Below, piece by piece: positions 34,981 through 43,011 of a stretch of 50,605 nucleotides of DNA (its first letter is position 1; every line of letters starts with the position of its first letter). Source of the stretch: Alphaproteobacteria bacterium (GTDB taxonomy: Bacteria; Myxococcota_A; UBA796; GCA-2862545); the NCBI GenBank assembly GCA_020632915.1, contig JACKEP010000032.1, forward strand, positions 1-50,605. The letters run 5' to 3'. The notes beneath the pieces were generated by a model that saw only the letters and a program-made list of their open reading frames with translations, had not been told where the DNA came from and searched no databases. The position numbers and the translations under genes are program-made.

Positions 34981-37950
34981 GTGCTGCGTCTGCGCCTCGA
35001 CATTGCCACCGTCGATCTGGACCGGCTCGTCGTCGATCTGGGCCACAAGACCGTCCAGCTGGGCGATCTCGAGGCCCGATTGCTGGCGCGGCTCGTGGCC
35101 GAACAAGGCCAGCCGGTGCCGGCGCAGGACCTCTGCGACGCCGTGTGGGGCCGCGACGCCGGTCAGCGGGCGGATCTGCACGTGCTGGTCAAGCGGCTGC
35201 GGTCCAAGATCGAGGCGGCACCCGGTCGTCCGGTCCACCTGCTCACCGTGCGCGGGCAGGGCTACCGGCTGGACGCCGCGGTCGAGGCGTCGTCACGCGA
35301 CGCGTCGCCGGGGGGCCCCCCGGTGCCGTCGGTGCCGCTGCGCTTCGGGGACGTCGAGGTCGATCTCGCCGGCGCCGTGGTGCGGCGGGGCGACCGGGAG
35401 GAGGGGCTGACGCCCACCGAGGTGTCGCTGCTGGCCCACCTCGCGCGGTCGCCGGGTGTGGCCGTCCCCAACGCCGTGCTCCTCACCGAGGTGTGGGAGT
35501 ACGACCCGAAGGTGCAGTCCCGCACGCTCGACACGACGGTGGCGCGGCTGCGCAAGAAGCTGGAGCCCGACCCCTCGGCGCCGGTGATCCTGCTGCGCCA
35601 GCGGGGGGCGGGGCTGCTGCTCGCCGTGCCCGAGCCGGCAGGGGCGATCGGCAGTGCGGGCGGACGGGCGGCGGACGTCGCGGCGTTGGTGGACCGCCTG
35701 GAGGCTGGCGTGCGCTGCCTCGTGGTCCACGGCCCGGGGGGCGTGGGCAAGACCCACACCGTCCGCGCGCTGTTCGACGCGTTGCGCGCGGTGGGGCGTG
35801 GACCGGCGGAGGTGGTGTGGTGCGAGCTCGAACGCACCCGCCGCACCGACGAGGCGCTGGCCCGGGTGGCGCGCGCGCTGTGGCTCGACGAGGCCCTGCC
35901 GCGCACGCGCCTGCAGGCGGAGACGGCGCTGGGCGAGGCGATGGCGCGTCGGCCCGGGACGTGGCTGGTGCTCGACGGCCTGGAGGGCTGCGCCGAGGCG
36001 ATGGGACCGGCCATCGACACGTTCCTCGATCTCGCGCCCGGGCTGGTGGTGGTGTGCACCTCGCGCCACGAGGTGCCCTCGCGGGCCGCGTCGCACCTGC
36101 CGCTCGGGCCGCTCGACCGCGCCGCGGCGATGGCGTTGCTGCGCACGCAGGTGGCGGCGGTGGGCGGCGTGCTCGTCGACGGCGACGCAGCGGCCCTCGA
36201 GCGCATCGTCGACCGTGCCGAGGCGTTGCCGCTGACGCTCGAGCTCGTGGCGGCGCGGTGCGCGTGGCTCGGCGTCGAGGCCACCGCGGACGGCCTGGAT
36301 CCGTCGGCGCTGGAGCGCAGCCACACACGGCGTCGCCTGGCCTCGCTCGACGACAGCGTGCGGGTGTCGTGGGAGCTGTTGGACGACGATCACCGGCAGG
36401 CGCTCCTGGCCTGCGCGCTGTTCAACGCGCCGTTCTCGCTGCGCGCGCTGGCGGCCGTGCTCCCCGCTGGCCTCGACGCCACCGAGGCGGCGGAGACGCT
36501 GCGCCGTCGCTCGTTGCTCACCCTCAAGCGCGAGGCGGGTCAGCCACCGCGGCTGGCGCAGCTCGCGGCCATCCGGAGCTTCGCCCGCGCCCGGCTGGCC
36601 GAGCTGCCGGACCGGGTCGCGTGGGAGGGGCGCTACCATGCGTGGCTGGTGGGCGAGGCCCTCGCCGTCGTCGAGCGCCGGATGCGGTGGGAGGACGACG
36701 GGCACCGCATGCGCACCCTGCTCGGGGAGTTCGACCAGGTGATCGCGCAGCCGGACACGCCGACCGAGGTGCTGGCGGCGCTGGTGTCGGGGCTGGCGTC
36801 GTCGCTCGTGGCGGAGGGACGCGCCGCCGACCTCGAGCGCCTGGTGGCCGCGCTGGTGCGCCGCGCGCCGGACTGGCAGGACGACGCCCGCTGCGTCGAG
36901 GCCGTCGCGCGCGCCCTGTCGGTCCGCTGCGGCCCGGAGGGCGTGACGTCCGAGGCGATCTGGGCGCGGGCGCTGGCTGTGGACGACCCCCGTGCGATCG
37001 CGAGCGCTGCGCTGGCGCATGCCCGCTTCTTCGGCCACGCCGACCGTGCCGACGACGCCGTGGCCGTGCTCGACACCGCGGCGACCCGCACGGCCGGGCA
37101 CACCGCGACGCTCGGCCGCCTCGGGTTCCAGCTGGCCTCGGAGCGCGCGATCTGGCTCGCTGCGCGGCGGGATCCCCGCGCGGTCACGGCGTGCGCGGAG
37201 GCGCAGGCGATGGTGCCGCGGGACGCGCCGCCCGAGGACCACTGCTCGATGGCGATGGACCTCGCCCGCGTCTACGCGTTGATGGGGGACCTCGCGTCGA
37301 CCCGCCACCTGGCGCGCAGCTGCGTGCGTCGCGCCCGGGAGGCCGGGCAGGCCGAGCGCGCCGCCACCTACGCCTTCGGGGCTGGCTACGCCGAGGTGGA
37401 GCTCGGCCTCGCCGCGGAGGCCTTGTCCACGCTGCAGGTCACGGTGGACGCGTTCGACCCGGCGACGGCCCCGCCGCTGGCGCTCCAGGCGCGGATCTGC
37501 CAGGTGCAGGCGCACCTCGACGTGGGCGACGTGGACGCGGCGGAGGCGCTGCTGATGGACGCGGCGGCGCGGGTCGCGGCGCGGGAGCAGCGCCAGCTCG
37601 ACGTGGAGATCGCCACGTTCACCGGCCTCATCGCCCACCTGCGCGGGGCGTACGGCGCCGCGTTGGTGGCCTACCGACAGGTGGTGCCTCCGGAGGCGAC
37701 GCCGTCGGGCTGGAAGGGCTTCGTGGCCGCCATGGCCGTACTCGCGGCGCGCTCCCTGGGGGACGTCGCCACCGCAGGTGCCTGGCGCGCCCAGCTCGAC
37801 GAGATGGCGCGTGGCAGCGACCGCGCCGCCGAGGTGGTCGCCGTGCTCGATCGACCGGCCGAGCCGTCCACCTACGCCACGTGGACCCTGCGGGTGCTGG
37901 CACGGTTGGTGGGCAGCGATCGGGGCGCGCGTCGACCGTCACGCGGCTGA
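34981..37950 (+). CDS. STAND ATPase regulator with two tandem OmpR-type winged-helix domains
   Basis: This is a 989-residue protein if the GTG at 34981 is used; TTG 34927 would add 18 residues. Residues 1-97 and about 115-210 are each a complete Trans_reg_C winged helix: the first with VQLGDLEARLLARL and LVKRLRSKIE, the second with EGLTPTEVSLLAHL, RTLDTTVARLRKKLE and a final beta hairpin. No receiver domain is present. The ATPase has Walker A G251PGGVGKT, a Walker B-like WLVLDGLE, and VVCTSRHEVPS, as in AfsR-like or COG3903 regulators. The C-terminal 450 residues are TPR-like helices that probably sense a ligand. Two DNA-binding heads in one chain is unusual. A GGTACC sequence at 34933 may be its -10 region. 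Confidence 0.85.
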   Translation: MLRLRLDIATVDLDRLVVDLGHKTVQLGDLEARLLARLVAEQGQPVPAQDLCDAVWGRDAGQRADLHVLVKRLRSKIEAAPGRPVHLLTVRGQGYRLDAAVEASSRDASPGGPPVPSVPLRFGDVEVDLAGAVVRRGDREEGLTPTEVSLLAHLARSPGVAVPNAVLLTEVWEYDPKVQSRTLDTTVARLRKKLEPDPSAPVILLRQRGAGLLLAVPEPAGAIGSAGGRAADVAALVDRLEAGVRCLVVHGPGGVGKTHTVRALFDALRAVGRGPAEVVWCELERTRRTDEALARVARALWLDEALPRTRLQAETALGEAMARRPGTWLVLDGLEGCAEAMGPAIDTFLDLAPGLVVVCTSRHEVPSRAASHLPLGPLDRAAAMALLRTQVAAVGGVLVDGDAAALERIVDRAEALPLTLELVAARCAWLGVEATADGLDPSALERSHTRRRLASLDDSVRVSWELLDDDHRQALLACALFNAPFSLRALAAVLPAGLDATEAAETLRRRSLLTLKREAGQPPRLAQLAAIRSFARARLAELPDRVAWEGRYHAWLVGEALAVVERRMRWEDDGHRMRTLLGEFDQVIAQPDTPTEVLAALVSGLASSLVAEGRAADLERLVAALVRRAPDWQDDARCVEAVARALSVRCGPEGVTSEAIWARALAVDDPRAIASAALAHARFFGHADRADDAVAVLDTAATRTAGHTATLGRLGFQLASERAIWLAARRDPRAVTACAEAQAMVPRDAPPEDHCSMAMDLARVYALMGDLASTRHLARSCVRRAREAGQAERAATYAFGAGYAEVELGLAAEALSTLQVTVDAFDPATAPPLALQARICQVQAHLDVGDVDAAEALLMDAAARVAAREQRQLDVEIATFTGLIAHLRGAYGAALVAYRQVVPPEATPSGWKGFVAAMAVLAARSLGDVATAGAWRAQLDEMARGSDRAAEVVAVLDRPAEPSTYATWTLRVLARLVGSDRGARRPSRG

Positions 37951-38237
37951 CGTCGAACGCAACACCGACGCAACAGGTGGGCGGGCCGTCCGCGCCGTCC
38001 GCTACGCCCCGGCTCGGAGCGGTAGCCGAATGCGTGAGGAACAAAGGATGTTCTCGCGTCCTGGATCCGCGCGTTCACAGGCGTTGCCCCGAGTAGGGCG
38101 CGCCCGTCACGTCAGGGTCGGAACGTGCCGCGTGGACCGCTGGGTACCCGGACCCCACACCGAAGGGACAGCCCTGGGCCGCGCCGCGCCGGGTCCCTCG
38201 GTGGCTCCGACGCACCCGTACGCCCCCGGACCCGACC
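37951..38237. other. 287-bp intergenic region before the radical SAM gene
   Basis: No convincing small gene, tRNA or strong terminator was found. The plus-strand frame open through this region continues into the radical SAM gene out of frame and has no domain-like content. Possible -10-like sequences are GAGTAGGGC (near 38090) and GGGTACCC (near 38140), both weak. A structured leader cannot be excluded by eye. Confidence 0.4.
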
Positions 38238-39311
38238 ATGAACAGCGCCCTGCCCCAGCTCCTCGCCCAGCGGCCCGATCTCGCCGCCCGCCTCGACACC
38301 GTCCGTCGCTTCGCACGGCGGGTGCGCGCCACCGAGGTCCACCTCACCAACGCCTGCAACCTGCGCTGCCGCGGCTGCTGGTTCTTCGCCAACGACTTCG
38401 ACCAGCGCACGCGGGAGGCGGGCGATGCCGACGCCTGGCCCCGGTTCGCGCGGGAGCTCGCCGACCAGGGGGTGACGGCCCCGCTGCTCATCGGCGGTGA
38501 GCCGACCTTGTTCCCGGACCGGGTCCAGGCCTTCGTCGACGTGATGCCCTACGTCACGTTGTCGAGCAACGGCCTGCGCCCGTTTCCGCGGGAGGGCTTC
38601 GCCGACGTCAACGTCGCGCTGACCGTGTTCGGCGGCGGGACGATGGATGACGCGCTCCGCGGGTGGGCGCCGTCTGGCCGCCGCATTCAGGGCCTGCTGG
38701 ACACCGCGCTGGCCAACTACCGCGACGACGACCGCGCCGTGTTCATCTACATCCTGCATCCCGACGCCCGGGACGACGTCGCGGACACGGTCCGGCGCAT
38801 CGAGGACAACGGCAACGTCTGCACGTTCGGGTCCTACAGCGACTACGACGACGGCGTCGACGACCCGGCCGGTCGCGCAGCGCTGGTCGACACCGCGCTC
38901 GAGGTCGCGGCCCGTCACCCCGACACGGTGCTGTCACCCGAGCCCTACATCCGCGCGGTGATCACGGGGGAGACCTCGTTCGGACGGTTCGGGTACGACG
39001 TGTGTCCGAGCCTGTCGGTCGATCACCCCGCGCACGCCGAGCGCCTCGCCAACGGCAACCCGGTGCTGCCGGGGTTCAACGTCTGGTCGGCGGACCGGAG
39101 CACGCTGGCGACGTGCTGCACGTCGGGGTCGTGCGCCACCTGCCGCGACAGCCAGGCCGTCTACTCCTGGCTGCTCGTGAGCCTGCCCCACTTCACCCAC
39201 CGAGCGGACGCGCTCGAGGACTGGCTCGACATCGCCGAGAGCTACTGGCGTCAGTTCGTGTGGTCGCCGTTCCATCGCCGCGCGGCGCGCCTGCAGCGGG
39301 GCGTGGCGTGA
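38238..39311 (+). CDS. radical SAM protein
   Basis: This 357-residue protein has the radical SAM cluster motif C40NLRCRGC47 after VHLTNA, and the GGEPTLF motif for SAM binding. The C-terminal part has DVCPSL and a dense group in ATCCTSGSCATCRDSQ. The latter resembles the auxiliary iron-sulfur cluster sites of SPASM-type proteins, though the pattern is not canonical. It should generate a 5'-deoxyadenosyl radical; the substrate is unknown. Its stop overlaps the start of an acylating aldehyde dehydrogenase gene (GTGA), so the two enzymes probably act in one pathway. I found no precursor peptide gene next to it. Confidence 0.88.
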   Translation: MNSALPQLLAQRPDLAARLDTVRRFARRVRATEVHLTNACNLRCRGCWFFANDFDQRTREAGDADAWPRFARELADQGVTAPLLIGGEPTLFPDRVQAFVDVMPYVTLSSNGLRPFPREGFADVNVALTVFGGGTMDDALRGWAPSGRRIQGLLDTALANYRDDDRAVFIYILHPDARDDVADTVRRIEDNGNVCTFGSYSDYDDGVDDPAGRAALVDTALEVAARHPDTVLSPEPYIRAVITGETSFGRFGYDVCPSLSVDHPAHAERLANGNPVLPGFNVWSADRSTLATCCTSGSCATCRDSQAVYSWLLVSLPHFTHRADALEDWLDIAESYWRQFVWSPFHRRAARLQRGVA

Positions 39312-40672
39312 GCGGGGATCGGGATCGTCAGGCGCAAGCCGCGCAGGCCGCGTGGCGCGCGTTCGTGAGCTGGCCCCACGAGCGCGTGCTGGCCCTGCTG
39401 CACGATCTGGCGACGGACCACGCGCGCCGGGCGTGGGACCTGGCGGAGGCGACCGTCGCCGAGACCGGCATGGGCGCCGTGGCCGACAAGGCGGTGAAGA
39501 ACCTCGTCGCGTCGGTGGGGGTCTGGGAGGTGCTGCGTGACGCACCAGGGGTGGGCGTGCTGGTCGAGGACGACGGGATCGTCTCGATCGCGCGCCCGGT
39601 CGGCGTGGTGTTCGCGATCACGCCGGTCACCAACCCGGGCCCGTCGCTGATCCACAACATCCTGTCCGCGCTGATGGGGCGCAACGCCATCGTGCTCAGC
39701 CCGCACCACGCGACCACCGGCGTGGCCGGGGACGTGGCGGCGCATGTGGCTGCGGTGCTGGCGCGCCATGGCGCACCCGAGCACCTCGTCCAGATCCTGA
39801 CCACGCGGTCGGGCCGGGACGAGACGCTGGCGTGGATGGCCCACCCCGCGGTCGATCTGGTGCTGGCCACGGGTGGTGCGGGCCTGGTGCGCGCCGCCTA
39901 CCGGTCGGGCAAGCCCGCAGTGGGCGTCGGGCCGGGCAACGCGCCGTGCTGGATCGCCGCCGACGCCGATCCGGTCGTCTCGGTCGCGGCGATCGTCGAC
40001 TCGGCCGCGTTCGATCACGGGCTGACCTGTGGGTCGGAGAGTCACCTCGTGGTGGACGCCGCGGTCGCGCGGGACACCCGTGCCCTGCTCGCCGAACACG
40101 GCGCCCACGTGCTGGGGCTGCAGGAGACGCAGCGCCTCCGGCGCCGCGCGTTCGGAGACCATGGCCGCCTGCACGCGGGCCTCGTCGGGCGGTCGGCCAC
40201 CGAGATCGCGCGGGCGGTGGGCTTGGAGGCGGGCGCGCCCCGCCTGCTCGTGTGCCCGGTCGACGGGGTGCAGGACGACGACCCGCTCTGCCACGAGTCG
40301 CTGGCGCCGATCGTGACCCTGCTGCGTGTCGACGGCGACGCCGACGCGCTCGACACGTGCCGCGCGCTGCTCGACGTGGACGGTGCGGGGCACTCCGCCG
40401 CCGTCCACACCGCCGACGACCGGCGCGTGGCCCGCTTCGCCGCGGCGATGCCGGTGTCCCGCGTGTTCGTCAACGGCCCCTGCGCCCACGGCACCGTGGG
40501 CGTGACGTCGATGCTCGACCCGACGTTCACCGTCGGCAGCGGCACGTGGGGCGGCTGCACCACCACCGGCAACGTCGGCTGGCGCGACCTCGTCAACGTC
40601 CAGCGCGTCGTGCACGCCCGCCCGACCGACCTGACGCCCGCCGGCCGGGCGCTGGCCGCGTCGTCTCGCTGA
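39308..40672 (+). CDS. acylating aldehyde dehydrogenase (acetaldehyde dehydrogenase/EutE-AdhE-like)
   Basis: This 454-residue protein starts at the GTG at 39308. Segments match CoA-acylating aldehyde dehydrogenases: IARPVGVVFAITPVTNPGPS, GRNAIVLSPH, DLVLATGGAGLVRAAY, SGKPAVGVGPGNAPCWI, and the catalytic loop FDHGLTCGSES with C241. These enzymes interconvert an aldehyde and its CoA thioester with NAD(P)H. Neither a full alcohol dehydrogenase domain nor microcompartment genes are present. The pairing with a radical SAM protein by a 4-bp overlap suggests that the aldehyde is made or used by a radical reaction, which is inference. Confidence 0.88.
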   Translation: MSGDRDRQAQAAQAAWRAFVSWPHERVLALLHDLATDHARRAWDLAEATVAETGMGAVADKAVKNLVASVGVWEVLRDAPGVGVLVEDDGIVSIARPVGVVFAITPVTNPGPSLIHNILSALMGRNAIVLSPHHATTGVAGDVAAHVAAVLARHGAPEHLVQILTTRSGRDETLAWMAHPAVDLVLATGGAGLVRAAYRSGKPAVGVGPGNAPCWIAADADPVVSVAAIVDSAAFDHGLTCGSESHLVVDAAVARDTRALLAEHGAHVLGLQETQRLRRRAFGDHGRLHAGLVGRSATEIARAVGLEAGAPRLLVCPVDGVQDDDPLCHESLAPIVTLLRVDGDADALDTCRALLDVDGAGHSAAVHTADDRRVARFAAAMPVSRVFVNGPCAHGTVGVTSMLDPTFTVGSGTWGGCTTTGNVGWRDLVNVQRVVHARPTDLTPAGRALAASSR

Positions 40673-40731
40673 TCCCTGTCCCGCCGCGGAGCGCGCGGCC
40701 CGTGTCCGTCCGTCCACACCCAGGAGCTGCC

Positions 40732-43011
40732 ATGTTCCGAGCCACCCCCTTGCTGACCGCGCTGCTCTGGGCAGCAGCGTGTCAGCCCACCGCCGACCCG
40801 GTCGGCGACACCGCGAGCCCCGCAGGGCCACGGCGCCTGATCGGCGCGCCGACCGTCGACGTCGACGGCGATGGATCGCCCGCCGGCACCGACTGCGACG
40901 ACCAGGATCCGTACCGGTCGCCGCTCCACGCCACCGACGGCTGCGACCTGATCGACAACGACTGCGACAACCGCGTCGACGAGAACTGCGGGGGCTACTG
41001 GGGCACCTACAGCGGCGACCACCGCTACCTCGTGGTCACCTCGCTCGTGACCTGGGCGCAGGCCGACGCCGCGTGCACCGCGCTCGGCGCCAACCTCGTC
41101 GCGATCGGCGGCCTCGGCGAGAACAACGCGGTCAACACCAGCGTCGACAACATCGACAGCACGGTGGCGATGTGGATCGGCGCGACCGACGCGGCCAACG
41201 AGGGCCAGTGGCGGTGGTCGGTCGGCGGCGGCCTGTCCTACACGCGCTGGTCGTCGGGTGAGCCCAGCAACTCGGGCGGCAACGAGGACTGCGCCGTCCT
41301 GCGGGCCAACTCCGACCGGTGGAACGACGTCCCCTGCGACGACCTGCACGGCTACGTGTGCGAGTTCGCCTGCACGGGCTGGTGGGTCGACGGGGACGGG
41401 GACGGCTACGGCGACGACACGATCGGCCACGCCGGCGCGTGCGGCACGCCCCCGGCGGGATCGGTCTCGCGGGACGGAGACTGCGCCGACGCCGACCCGG
41501 GCCGCAACGAGGGCCTGGCGGAGGTCTGTGACGACCTCGACGTCGACGAGAACTGCAACGGCCTGTCGGACGAGGGCGACCCGACCGCGGGGCTGCCGAC
41601 CTACGCGCTCGACGCCGACGGTGACGGCTACGGCGACGACGCCACTGCGTTCCAGGCCTGCGAGGACCCGGGCCCGCCGTACGTGCGCTCGGGCGACTGC
41701 GACGACAGCACGCGGCTGTACACGCCGGGCAACCAGCGCGACCTGTGCAACGGCATCGACGAGGACTGCGACGGCGCGGTCGACGAGAACTGCGCGTGCA
41801 GCTTCCGCACCCACGGCGCCGACACCTACCTGTTCTGTCCGTTCTCGGTGGACTTCGACAGCGCCCGCTCGATCTGCGGCGGCTACGGCGGCGATCTCGT
41901 CGTGGTGGGCGACGCCACCGAGAACAGCTGGGTCGCCACCACGGCGATGGGGCTGGCGACGACGAACTGGTGGCTCGGCCTGACCGACGCCGACGTCGAG
42001 GGCACGTTCACCTGGGTCGACGGCACCCCGGCCACCTACACGAACTGGGCGAACAACGAGCCCAACGACAGCGGCGGCACCGAGGACTGCGCCTACGTGC
42101 GCAGCGGCCAGTCCGACTGGAACGACGCCACGTGCACCGGGTCGTACGCCTTCGTCTGCGAGCTGGCGTGCGGCACCTGGTTCGTGGACGAGGACGGCGA
42201 CGGCTACGCGGGCGACCACGCGGTGACCGGCTGCGGCCAGCCGCCCGACCCGGCGCGCGAGGTGTCCGACGACTGCGACGACGCCTCCGCGGCGATCCAC
42301 CCCGGTGCCACCGAGGTGTGCGACCCGGCCGACGTCGACGAGGACTGTAGCGGCAGCGCGGACGACGCCGATCCGGACGTCACCGGCCTGTTCGCCTTCT
42401 TCCTCGACCGCGACCTCGACGGCTACGGCGACCCCGACGCCCCGGTCTACCAGTGCGACGCGGTCGCGGGCGTCACCCCCGATGACCAGGACTGCGACGA
42501 CGACGACCTCGACGTCAGCCCGGCGGGCACCGAGACCTGCAACGGGCGCGACGACGACTGCGACAGCGTCGTCGACGAGGGGATGGTCGACGGCGACGGC
42601 GACGGCACCTGCGACGCCGTCGACCCGTGTCCCGACGACAACCCGGACGACCTGAACCGCGACGGGATCTGCGACAGCTCCTTCAGCCTCGTGGCGCTGG
42701 GGCTGGCCCCCGGCCGCACGGCGACGGTCCTGGTGTCGCACGCGCCGCCGGGCCAGCGGGTCTACGTCGCCGCCACCCTGTCGGGCGGCTCCAGCGGGCC
42801 GTGCCTGTTCACCACCGGCGGGGGCCTGCTGTGCGTGGAGCTGTCGAGCCCGCGCCTGCTCGGGTCGGCCGTCGCCGACACCCACGGCAGCGCCTTCCTG
42901 CAGGTGGCCGTGCCGTCCAGCCTCCCGTCGGGCGCCACCGCGCGCCTGCAGGGGGTCAGCCTGGTCGACGTCGGGGCGCTCACGCCCGTGTTCACCGTGG
43001 AGGTGCCGTGA
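40732..43011 (+). CDS. lipoprotein with two C-type lectin-like domains and MopE-like repeats
   Basis: This 759-residue lipoprotein has the signal MFRATPLLTALLWAAAC and AGGAG before the ATG. MopE-type Asp/Cys repeats (DNDCDNRVDENC, DEDCDGAVDENC, DDDCDSVVDEG) alternate with two C-type lectin-like domains. The first (about 93-212) has E177PS and W197ND. The second (about 360-479) has E443PN and W463ND, the calcium-dependent mannose-type combination. Both end in the typical YVCEF or FVCEL. After the last repeat, the C-terminal 108 residues are the same beta domain found in the next protein and in the Cys-rich protein. It is likely a carbohydrate-binding surface protein. Its stop shares a base with the next start. 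Confidence 0.87.
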   Translation: MFRATPLLTALLWAAACQPTADPVGDTASPAGPRRLIGAPTVDVDGDGSPAGTDCDDQDPYRSPLHATDGCDLIDNDCDNRVDENCGGYWGTYSGDHRYLVVTSLVTWAQADAACTALGANLVAIGGLGENNAVNTSVDNIDSTVAMWIGATDAANEGQWRWSVGGGLSYTRWSSGEPSNSGGNEDCAVLRANSDRWNDVPCDDLHGYVCEFACTGWWVDGDGDGYGDDTIGHAGACGTPPAGSVSRDGDCADADPGRNEGLAEVCDDLDVDENCNGLSDEGDPTAGLPTYALDADGDGYGDDATAFQACEDPGPPYVRSGDCDDSTRLYTPGNQRDLCNGIDEDCDGAVDENCACSFRTHGADTYLFCPFSVDFDSARSICGGYGGDLVVVGDATENSWVATTAMGLATTNWWLGLTDADVEGTFTWVDGTPATYTNWANNEPNDSGGTEDCAYVRSGQSDWNDATCTGSYAFVCELACGTWFVDEDGDGYAGDHAVTGCGQPPDPAREVSDDCDDASAAIHPGATEVCDPADVDEDCSGSADDADPDVTGLFAFFLDRDLDGYGDPDAPVYQCDAVAGVTPDDQDCDDDDLDVSPAGTETCNGRDDDCDSVVDEGMVDGDGDGTCDAVDPCPDDNPDDLNRDGICDSSFSLVALGLAPGRTATVLVSHAPPGQRVYVAATLSGGSSGPCLFTTGGGLLCVELSSPRLLGSAVADTHGSAFLQVAVPSSLPSGATARLQGVSLVDVGALTPVFTVEVP

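Noticed and set aside
38030..38237. Possible precursor peptide gene before the radical SAM gene
   Set aside because: The only open plus-strand frame from an ATG (38030) runs on into the radical SAM gene without stop and looks like random GC-rich translation.
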